Notes under the pieces: generated by a model
What the model was told of the DNA's origin: nothing
The model's database searches: none
What the model saw: only the letters and a program-made list of their open reading frames with translations
Translations under genes and position numbers: made by a program
Shown here: piece by piece, positions 1 through 5,892 of the stretch
Position numbering within the stretch: position 1 is the first letter of the stretch
Layout of the letters: each line of letters starts with the position of its first letter
Source: UKL13-2 sp038236905
GTDB taxonomy: Bacteria > Pseudomonadota > Gammaproteobacteria > Burkholderiales > Usitatibacteraceae
DNA length: 7,746 bases
Assembly (NCBI GenBank): GCA_038236905.1
Contig: JBBRZG010000161.1
Span: forward strand, 1-7,746
Direction: 5' to 3'

Positions 1-1
1 A

Positions 2-499
2 TTCAGCGAGGCATTTTTGGTGTTACGCGCCCAACAGGGCGGCATGTCGCTCGCGTTGGTGCCGCTCATCATGGTGGCGATGAATCTAATCTATGCGTTA
101 TCCGCGTATCCGTTCGGCAAGCTCTCAGATCGCATGAGTCACCGCAAGCTGCTGGCGCTCGGCATGGCGGTATTAATCGCGGCGGATCTGGTGCTGGCTA
201 GCAGCAATCATTGGAGTGTTGTGCTGGTTGGGGTCACGCTTTGGGGCATACATATGGGCATCACCCAGGGACTGCTCGCGACGATGGTTGCAGATACCGC
301 GCCCGCTGATTTAATCGGCACGGCATACGGCTTCTTCAATTTGGTCAGCGGTATCGCGATGCTGCTGGCCAGTATCGTTGCCGGCCTGTTGTGGGATCAG
401 CTTGGGGCATCAGTCACGTTTTATACAGGGGCCGTGTTCTGCGTGGTGGCCCTGGTTGGCTTGGCGTGGCGGCCTGCTGCCCAGACCGCTAAACCCTAG
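2..499 (+). CDS. MFS transporter, C-terminal part (5' end outside window)
   Basis: This is the last ~165 residues of a major facilitator superfamily permease in the inner membrane; the frame is open from base 2 and stops with TAG at 497-499. After a short stretch reading SEAFLVLRAQ there are about five hydrophobic helices, matching TM8 to TM12 of a 12-helix MFS protein. Between the first two lies GKLSDRMSHRK, the conserved MFS motif A loop (GxxxDRxxxRK), here the C-domain copy on the cytoplasmic side. A second helix pair contains a Gly-rich helix (GIHMGITQG), common in MFS helix 10. The tail is short and polar. The substrate cannot be told from this half: drug efflux and metabolite uptake both remain possible. 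TTG at 17 and GTG at 20 are internal codons, not the start. The family call is firm, the specificity unknown. Confidence 0.9.
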   Translation, partial: FSEAFLVLRAQQGGMSLALVPLIMVAMNLIYALSAYPFGKLSDRMSHRKLLALGMAVLIAADLVLASSNHWSVVLVGVTLWGIHMGITQGLLATMVADTAPADLIGTAYGFFNLVSGIAMLLASIVAGLLWDQLGASVTFYTGAVFCVVALVGLAWRPAAQTAKP

Positions 500-524
500 C
501 AGGAGTTTTTACGAGCGTCGCTTA

Positions 525-596
525 CCGCGCTGATCCGCGGATCTTGCCGCGATCGGGCTCGTCCCGACTCGGGACTTACAGCACGGCGTCGCCCGA
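525..596. repeat. Cluster of overlapping short inverted repeats
   Basis: Within about 70 bases, 25 bases after the MFS stop, complementary words alternate. CCGCG (525-529) can pair with CGCGG (536-540), which lies inside the perfect 12-bp palindrome GATCCGCGGATC (532-543), and CCGCG recurs at 547-551. Then TCGGG (553-557), CCCGA (563-567), TCGGG (569-573) and CCCGA (592-596) follow. The middle pair forms the near-perfect palindrome GTCCCGACTCGGGAC (561-575, 7-bp arms). Mutually exclusive hairpins are therefore possible. No T tract follows, so it is not a standard intrinsic terminator. It could be a mRNA 3' end structure, a REP-like element or a protein site. Confidence 0.5.
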
Positions 597-621
597 GGCT
601 TATAGTTCGGTCGCGATTACT

Positions 622-644
622 AAAAGCCCAATACGGGCGGGCTT
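622..644 (-). terminator. Weak candidate terminator for the minus-strand diguanylate cyclase
   Basis: Read on the minus strand, AAGCCC (complement of 639-644) and GGGCTT (complement of 624-629) form a 6-bp stem around a 9-base loop, followed by a short TTTTA run. It lies about 230 bases after the cyclase stop codon and the T tract is short, so function is uncertain. Confidence 0.3.
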
Positions 645-873
645 CTCAGAGCATAAGTGCTTCAAACAACGCATGGATGGTAGGGTTTGGTTGACCAGTT
701 TTTGTGATGGCAGTGACTGGCAGGAAAACAACCCCCGAAGGCGCTGCGTTTGTCCGGACTGCGCTCGCTGGCAATGATCATCAGCGCGGTGTTGATTCAC
801 AGCAGCGGGTGCACATTTTTTGGCAGGGCGTTGCAGGCAAGGAGACTTAAAAGGCATTTGCTAAAACAGCGGC

Positions 874-1887
874 TCAGGTTTGTGAGGGGCGATTTTCTTT
901 CGGCTCATAGAGCGAATAGCCGTCGACGCTTTTCTTCGCAACATACATCGCCGTGTCGGCATTTCGAAGGATATCCGCAGCCGATGTGCCATGCGCCGGG
1001 TAAAGGGCAATCCCGATACTCGACGACAAAAATATTTCCTTATCGTTGATCGTATACGCGGATGCCACCTTGGCATTTATTTTTATCGCCAGGTTGATGA
1101 CGCTGGTGACATCGTTAATATCGAGCATCAAAAATAAAAATTCATCACCGCTGCGGCGGGCCACTGTATCGCCGCCGCGAACCAGTGCCTGCAGCCGTTG
1201 CGCGATCAAACGGAGCACGTTGTCACCGTCATCATGACCGTAGGTATCGTTGACCTCTTTAAATTTATTAAGGTCGATAAACATCACCGCTAATGATCGC
1301 TGGTGACGCTGTGCCTGACTTAATGCGATCGCTAGCCGGTCGTTGAACAGCGTCAAATTAGGCAGCCCGGTCGCTGCGTCATGCAATGCCTTATGCGCCG
1401 ATGCAGCTTCCAACGTCTGGCTTTCGGCAAGAGCGGCAGCGGAAATATCAAGCGCCGTATGCAGGGTGCTGCGCACTTCAATTTCGTTTACCAGAGAACG
1501 ATTCACCTCGGCTAATTCGTCCACACATTCCTGCACTTTGCCTTCAATGATTTCGTTTTCTGCAATGGCCAGTTTGACTTCATGAGCCGCTGTGCTTAAC
1601 GCAACATCGGCAGAGAGCACCGCGTTGATGGTTGATAGTCCGGCGGCGCACTCCTCAACTTTATCTTTTACTTGCACCGCCTGATCAAGTGCATTAATCA
1701 GAACCACGCTGCTTTCTGCTGGGGACTCTGGTGGCGCTATTGTGGGTGCAAGAACCACCCCGGCCATGGGCGCACTGGCAACGGGTAATAGTGGAAGATT
1801 GGGTGGCAGTGGAAGGGCGTTTGGAAGCGTGGATGGCAGTGTTGATGACAGGGTTGACGAAAAAGGCGATTGTGGGGGTTTAATCAT
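874..1887 (-). CDS. Diguanylate cyclase (GGDEF domain, SGDEF variant)
   Basis: It converts two GTP to cyclic di-GMP, probably in the cytoplasm, since no signal peptide or membrane helix is visible. From ATG 1885-1887 the protein has 337 residues. Residues 10-35 are a Pro/Leu-rich low-complexity tail with repeated STLP-like units. Residues ~60-165 are helical and contain a duplicated motif (KVEEC at 76-80, KVQEC at 117-121). The GGDEF domain spans ~166-330: TGLPN near 173, FIDLNKFKEVND (metal Asp205, substrate Asn213), inhibitory I-site RGGD (237-240), and signature SGDEF (246-250) in place of GGDEF. With metal, substrate and I-site residues present it is probably active and product-inhibited. 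No EAL or HD-GYP domain is present. The frame stays open to an ATG at 2131-2133 (419 residues), but those extra 82 residues resemble no domain. Neither start has a strong Shine-Dalgarno sequence; I prefer 1887. It ends at 874 (TGA), convergent with the MFS gene. Confidence 0.88.
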   Translation of the reverse strand: MIKPPQSPFSSTLSSTLPSTLPNALPLPPNLPLLPVASAPMAGVVLAPTIAPPESPAESSVVLINALDQAVQVKDKVEECAAGLSTINAVLSADVALSTAAHEVKLAIAENEIIEGKVQECVDELAEVNRSLVNEIEVRSTLHTALDISAAALAESQTLEAASAHKALHDAATGLPNLTLFNDRLAIALSQAQRHQRSLAVMFIDLNKFKEVNDTYGHDDGDNVLRLIAQRLQALVRGGDTVARRSGDEFLFLMLDINDVTSVINLAIKINAKVASAYTINDKEIFLSSSIGIALYPAHGTSAADILRNADTAMYVAKKSVDGYSLYEPKENRPSQT

Positions 1888-1916
1888 TTTGACTTTGCCA
1901 GATTGATAAGTGAGGA

Positions 1917-1929
1917 TGTGCTGAGCACA
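1917..1929. promoter_or_regulatory. Inverted repeat TGTGCTGAGCACA in front of the diguanylate cyclase
   Basis: It is a perfect 13-base inverted repeat (6-bp arms around one G), 29 bases upstream of the preferred cyclase start. Its position suits either an operator overlapping a promoter or a small leader hairpin. If translation starts at 2133 instead, it would lie inside the coding sequence and mean nothing. I cannot name a regulator. Confidence 0.25.
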
Positions 1930-2541
1930 CAGTATTTCACGTTGGAATGTAGAAATTTTCGGTGATTCAACGTCGTCAGTCTGTTCGTTAGCGCACCAAG
2001 TTTGTTGCTTAAACCGATGCGTAGGACGATCTGGAACTAAAGGCTTGAATTCAGAAGCTAGCGAGCCATTTTTCACTCGGGTGGTAACCCCCTTTTTTAG
2101 CGGCGTCCCGGCCCAGCTTTCAAAGGCATTCAAACTTTCGATGGCGGCGTTTGGTAATGTGGCGACGTCAGCCCCGCGACAGTGCGCGGATGGATCCGGA
2201 AAAATTCTGAGCGAGGTATGCGGAAAAAACGCGGACTTGGTCCCGCTAGCTTATCGATCCACAGATCTCGACGTCAGTCTTTTTGACAAGGGCATTACAT
2301 TAATCTCCCGCGCCCATCCCTCAATCGAGGGCTATCTGGGCGCCGGCGTAAAGCGTAACGTTCGCCACTGATGTTACTAACTTAGACTACCGCTCAGGTG
2401 GTTCAGGTAATTCGCATCCAAACGCAAAGGGAAAAGTTCGACAGAAAGTACTGCAAAGAGTACGTGCGTTTGTGCTGATTTAACTAGCCTGAATAAGGCG
2501 GTGTTGAGCAATGCCGGTGGGGATCTTAGTTTTAAAATTTA

Positions 2542-2547
2542 AAGGGG
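2542..2547 (+). promoter_or_regulatory. Ribosome binding site of the haloperoxidase gene
   Basis: AAGGGG lies six bases before the ATG at 2554-2556. This spacing selects that ATG over the in-frame TTG at 2548, which would directly abut the purine tract. Confidence 0.75.
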
Positions 2548-2553
2548 TTGAAC

Positions 2554-3984
2554 ATGAAACAAGTGCATAAAGTAGCAGGGATGCTGGCGTTAGCGGTTGC
2601 CAGCACGTTGAGCCAAACAGCAATGGCAGCAGACACGGTAGTCGTGAAGTGGGATGAGGCCACGCTTCAGGCGATTCGCACCACGCGTCCGGGCCCGACT
2701 ATCGTGGCGCGTGCATTGGCGGTGGCCCATACATGCATGTACGACGCATGGGCAGCGTACGACGATAAAGCCGTCGGCACGCAGCTTAAGGGCACGCTGC
2801 GTCGCCCCGGCTCCGAACGCACCGCTGCGAACAAAGATAAGGCCGTGAGCTACGCTGCGTATCGCGCTGTGGTTAACCTCTTTCCGACTCAAACGGCGGC
2901 CTTCGATGCACTGTTAACCAGTCAAGGATACAGCCCGCTGGATGCATCCGTTGACACAAAAACGCCCGCTGGCATCGGTAATGTCGCCTGTAAAGCGGTG
3001 CTCGATTTCCGTCGCAACGATGGTTCAAACCAGTTCGGCGACAAGAACGGTGGCGCGCCGTATAGCGATTACACCGGCTATGCGCCCGTCAATACGCCAG
3101 ACATGATCAATGATCCGGCTCGCTGGCAGCCGCTGCGCATTGGCGCGAACACGCAAAAGTTTCTAACTCCCCACTGGCGCGAAGTAACCCCGTATGCGCT
3201 CAAACGCGCGTCGCAATTCCGTCCCGCCCCACCGGAGCCTTTTCCTTCTTATGGTTATACCGAGCAGGCAAAGCAAGTCGTCTCCTACGGAGCGGTGCTA
3301 AACGATGAACAAAAAGTGATTGCCGAGTATTGGGCAGATGGCCCCAGCTCAGAATTGCCGCCGGGCCATTGGGCGCTGTTTGCACAGTTCGTATCGCGCC
3401 GCGACTCCAACACAATTGATCAAGATGCCAAAATGTTTTTTGCGATGACCAATGCAATTTTCGATGCCAGCATTGTTTCGTGGGAGGCAAAACGTTTTTA
3501 CGATTACGTGCGGCCCGTTACTGCCATTAATTTTTTGTTTAAAGGCAAAATGATCCCGACCTGGGGTGGCCCAATGGGTGGTACGAAAATGATTCTGGGT
3601 GAAACATGGCGTCCGTATCAAGCGGCAACCGTGGTGACGCCGCCTTTCCCTGAATATATTTCGGGTCACAGTATTTTCAGCGCGGCCGGTGCAACCACGC
3701 TGCGTCTATTCACCGGCAGCGATGTGTTTGGCAATCGGGTGACCATCGCTAAAGGCACCTCTCTCGTGGAGCCTGGGCTAGTGCCGGCCAACGACCTCAC
3801 GCTGGCTTGGGCAAATTTCACCGATGCCGCCAATGAGGCCGGTATTTCGCGCCGTTACGGTGGTATTCACTTTATTGAAGGTGACCTGGTATCACGCGAA
3901 CTTGGCGTTGAAGTTGGCTATAACGCCTATAAAAAATCACTCAAATACTTTAATGGTAAGAGCGGTGAGGGTGACGATGATTGA
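2554..3984 (+). CDS. Secreted vanadium-dependent haloperoxidase (chloroperoxidase-like)
   Basis: The 476-residue protein belongs to the vanadium haloperoxidase / PAP2 superfamily, whose peroxidases use vanadate and H2O2 to oxidise halides to hypohalous acid. A Sec signal peptide is clear: KQVHK, a hydrophobic core, then AMA at residues 23-25, so it acts in the periplasm or outside. All vanadate-pocket motifs are present in order: KRFYDYVRP (Lys313, Arg320; KX6RP), PPFPEYISGH (Ser370, acid-base His372) and SRRYGGIH (Arg433, vanadate-ligating His439). The spacings K-to-R 7, S-to-H 2 and R-to-H 6 equal those of fungal vanadium chloroperoxidase (K353/R360, S402/H404, R490/H496). Trp310 and Phe365 also sit where that enzyme has Trp350 and Phe397. 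These features favour a peroxidase over a PAP2 phosphatase, but the physiological substrate is unknown. The start is fixed by AAGGGG and the signal peptide. A strong terminator 40 bases after the stop and a long leader suggest a single-gene transcript. Confidence 0.92.
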   Translation: MKQVHKVAGMLALAVASTLSQTAMAADTVVVKWDEATLQAIRTTRPGPTIVARALAVAHTCMYDAWAAYDDKAVGTQLKGTLRRPGSERTAANKDKAVSYAAYRAVVNLFPTQTAAFDALLTSQGYSPLDASVDTKTPAGIGNVACKAVLDFRRNDGSNQFGDKNGGAPYSDYTGYAPVNTPDMINDPARWQPLRIGANTQKFLTPHWREVTPYALKRASQFRPAPPEPFPSYGYTEQAKQVVSYGAVLNDEQKVIAEYWADGPSSELPPGHWALFAQFVSRRDSNTIDQDAKMFFAMTNAIFDASIVSWEAKRFYDYVRPVTAINFLFKGKMIPTWGGPMGGTKMILGETWRPYQAATVVTPPFPEYISGHSIFSAAGATTLRLFTGSDVFGNRVTIAKGTSLVEPGLVPANDLTLAWANFTDAANEAGISRRYGGIHFIEGDLVSRELGVEVGYNAYKKSLKYFNGKSGEGDDD

Positions 3985-4524
3985 TCAGTTCACTTATCAT
4001 TGATGAATGTTGCAGTAATCAAAAAAAGCCCCGCAATTTGCGGGGCTTTTTATTTATCCAGCGGAGCATATGCTTGTCCAGCCCGAGTTGGTATACGGTG
4101 GTTGAAATTAGCGCGAAATTGAATAATTTTTTGCTTCACTTATCCGCGATGATGCCGTTATAAATTTAAACAGGCGGTCAATTCGAGCTGTTTCGGTGGT
4201 TCAGTGCGGAATGAGAATCCGCGCCATGCCTGACTTCGAAATCGATAGGTAGATACCAAGCGTTGACTGTCACAAAGATTACCGGCACATTAACGTATTC
4301 CATTCGGCCTAGCATTCCATCCCATTTAGCTGCTTGAATACTTTGCCCGCGCGTCACCGGCCGCAACGTTTACTTGCGAGACCTTTACTAAAGAACTCAA
4401 CAATGTTTTCTCATCGAGGTTTTGAAGTGAATTTAGCAATATTTTTCGCATGGTTCTTTCTTCGCACCCGTGTGTGGTTAAAAGAATGGTTGTGCGATGG
4501 GTTTAACGGCAGCGCTCGCAATTG
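3985..4524. other. Spacer between haloperoxidase and cyclase-FHA genes
   Basis: Apart from the terminator at 4023-4051 this 540-base stretch has no supported gene. A minus-strand frame (4178-4366, 62 codons) and a plus-strand frame ending at 4525 are open but match no family I know. The latter, if started at the ATG at 4402, would encode a ~40-residue peptide with a hydrophobic, Phe-rich middle, and its stop overlaps the cyclase start. The sequence is AT-richer than the genes near 4100-4170 and 4380-4460, as expected of promoter DNA, but I see no well-spaced -35/-10 pair. Confidence 0.5.
4023..4051 (+). terminator. Strong intrinsic terminator after the haloperoxidase gene
   Basis: GCCCCGC (4028-4034) pairs with GCGGGGC (4040-4046) around the loop AATTT, followed by TTTTT (4047-4051). 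A matching A run before the stem extends the pairing to 12 bp and gives a T tract on the other strand too, so it may work in both directions. It lies about 40 bases after the haloperoxidase stop. Confidence 0.93.
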
Positions 4525-5409
4525 ATGGAAAAGCTTGCCGAAAAGGCTGTCTTATTTGTAGATGTCAGCGGCAGTACCCGCCTTTATGAAAGTGCAGGCG
4601 ATGCTGTTGCGCACGCGGCGATCGATAAGTGCATCGTGGCGCTAAGGCAGAGCACCACGGACCATGGCGGACGTGTGGTCAAGACCATCGGCGACGAAGT
4701 CATGTCCGTATTCCCCGACGCAAGCTCGGCGACGGATGCCGCCGTCAATATGCAGGAAATGATTGGTGAATTGCCCCCGGTCGGGACGTGGAAGCTGGGT
4801 GTGCGCATTGGATTTCACTACGGGCCTGTGGTGGAACACGAGGGCGATGTCTTTGGCGACGCGGTCAACCTGTCCGCAAGACTTGCCGGACTGGCAGCCA
4901 AAGGCCAGATAATGACTTCGCGTGAAACGGTTAATCGGATGACGCCGACACAAAAAGTATCAACGCGCCGACTATATTCGATTCAGGTAAAAGGAAAAGA
5001 AAACGAAGTTGATCTTTACGAAATCCTTTGGCAGTTAGGCGACGACCACACCATGCTTTCTTCTAATCGGACGCTTGCAAAGCAAAAGCAATTCACGCTT
5101 CGTTTAAAGTACCTTGATAGAGAGCTCGTGCTCGCAGGCACCAAGACCTCAATAACCTTAGGGCGTGAAGCCTCTACCGATTTGATAATCATCGACCGCA
5201 TGGCATCGCGTTCGCACGGAAAAATCGAATGTCGTCTCGGGAAATTTGTATTTGCCGACCATAGCGCAAACGGTACGTTTGTGACGATAGGTGAAGAACC
5301 AGAAATCACCCTTCGTCGCGAAGAGATTATCTTGCGCGGTCGCGGGTACATTGCGTTCGGCCAGTCACGTGCCGCCGCCAACGAATCGGCTGAATTCATC
5401 TGCGAATGA
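4525..5409 (+). CDS. Class III adenylate cyclase with C-terminal FHA domain
   Basis: The 294-residue protein makes cAMP from ATP and carries a phosphothreonine-binding module. The cyclase homology domain (~5-170) has every catalytic residue: metal aspartates Asp13 (FVDVSGST) and Asp57 (KTIGDEVM), purine-selecting Lys53 and Asp108 (GDVFGD), and transition-state Asn115 and Arg119 (VNLSAR). The Lys/Asp pair indicates ATP rather than GTP. The FHA domain (~190-285) shows Gly213-Arg214, Ser228xxHis231 and Asn249-Gly-Thr, the usual phosphopeptide contacts. No signal peptide or membrane helix is visible, so it should be cytoplasmic. ATG 4525 is chosen because an in-frame stop (4504-4506) leaves only TTG 4522 and this ATG. 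No Shine-Dalgarno is visible, and the ATG overlaps the TGA (4523-4525) of an upstream short frame. The next gene on the same strand is a Ser/Thr kinase, a likely source of the FHA ligand. The domain calls are firm; activity is inferred. Confidence 0.93.
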   Translation: MEKLAEKAVLFVDVSGSTRLYESAGDAVAHAAIDKCIVALRQSTTDHGGRVVKTIGDEVMSVFPDASSATDAAVNMQEMIGELPPVGTWKLGVRIGFHYGPVVEHEGDVFGDAVNLSARLAGLAAKGQIMTSRETVNRMTPTQKVSTRRLYSIQVKGKENEVDLYEILWQLGDDHTMLSSNRTLAKQKQFTLRLKYLDRELVLAGTKTSITLGREASTDLIIIDRMASRSHGKIECRLGKFVFADHSANGTFVTIGEEPEITLRREEIILRGRGYIAFGQSRAAANESAEFICE

Positions 5410-5892
5410 TGATTCACATTGAGACGCCAGCCAAGCGGGCTCGCGCAAGCGTTTGGAAACGCGCCTTTTTCGGGGCCCCGATAGATGTTCATTTTTGCGC
5501 GCTGAAAGACTGATCAGTTGCGGTGCTCTTTGATACGCGACGCGTGGCTTCAGAGTAAGCGAACGATCGAGCATCCAGTGGCGGCCCACTAGGCAAGTTT
5601 GTTGCAAGCCCAACACTCACGGCCAATTGCGGCATATTCGGTAACCTGAGCAGCGCCCGTATTCTTGGTCAACTTATAGATTGGGTTGTCAAAAATTGGC
5701 GCTTGCGTTTCGTTGGCAAGCGACGCAAAATTGAATGTGGACGTCGAGAAAATATGTTGGGGCCAGAATTTGATGCTGAGCGCATTGACCTCGACATTCA
5801 CGGCGAAGAGCAAAAAAATTAGCGGATTCGGCAAGTGGATCCCGATCCCTGGCGCAGAGACAGTACGGGTGAATAAAAACGACTGAATCGAT
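5410..5892. other. Spacer between cyclase-FHA and kinase genes
   Basis: I find no supported gene in these 483 bases. A plus-strand frame (5680-5886) is open in the same frame as the kinase and is separated from the kinase ATG only by TGA and two codons; it lacks a good start codon. A minus-strand frame (5589-5834, 81 codons, TTG start, hydrophobic N-terminus) has no ribosome binding site and no known relatives that I recognise. A perfect 10-bp palindrome CGGGGCCCCG sits at 5471-5480. Whether the two flanking genes share a transcript is unclear because of this gap. Confidence 0.5.
5449..5470 (+). terminator. Possible weak terminator after the cyclase-FHA gene
   Basis: GCGTTT (5449-5454) and AAACGC (5457-5462) are complementary around GG, which in practice means a 4-bp GCGT/ACGC stem with a six-base loop. 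TTTTT follows at 5466-5470 after GCC. The stem is short and the T run is offset, so this is only a candidate, 40 bases after the stop. Confidence 0.35.

Larger units (their letters stand above)
500..873. other. Convergent spacer between MFS gene and diguanylate cyclase
   Basis: No convincing gene lies in these 374 bases. Short open frames on both strands (for example 544-777 plus and 600-857 minus) have atypical composition, no ribosome binding site and no family resemblance. The left third is rich in short inverted repeats (listed separately). The right part holds only a weak minus-strand terminator candidate. Since both flanking genes end here, transcription termination is the expected job of the spacer. 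Confidence 0.6.
1888..2553. other. Divergent spacer between diguanylate cyclase and haloperoxidase
   Basis: These 666 bases must hold the promoters of both divergent genes. Bases 1888-2133 may instead encode an N-terminal extension of the cyclase. A plus-strand open frame (2045-2371, 108 codons) crosses the middle but has no ribosome binding site and no recognisable domain. The 9-mer CGACGTCAG occurs twice (2163-2171 and 2269-2277), and a small hairpin GTACT/AGTAC lies at 2448-2463. I found no promoter with both boxes correctly spaced. Confidence 0.5.

Noticed and set aside
544..777. 77-codon plus-strand open frame with several cysteines near its end
   Set aside because: It runs through the inverted-repeat cluster, has no ribosome binding site, and the CxxC-like residues do not form a recognisable zinc-binding domain.
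2283..2306. Perfect TTGACA box followed by TAATCT as a promoter for the haloperoxidase
   Set aside because: The spacing between boxes is only 12 bases, too short for a sigma-70 promoter, and no -10 box lies at 16-18 bases.
2045..2371. 108-codon plus-strand open frame in the divergent spacer
   Set aside because: It has no ribosome binding site, no domain, mixed composition, and overlaps the possible N-terminal extension of the cyclase.
2504..2538. TTGAGC with TAGTTT or TAAAAT as haloperoxidase promoter
   Set aside because: With the correctly spaced TAGTTT the transcript would begin inside or next to the ribosome binding site, and TAAAAT is 23 bases away. Neither is convincing.
4206..4222. 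GCGGA/TCCGC inverted repeat in the spacer before the cyclase-FHA gene
   Set aside because: The stem is only five base pairs with a seven-base loop, expected by chance in a spacer of this size.
5589..5834. 81-codon minus-strand frame with a hydrophobic start
   Set aside because: It begins with TTG, has no Shine-Dalgarno, and its hydrophobic stretch is too short and charged for a confident signal peptide; no family recognised.
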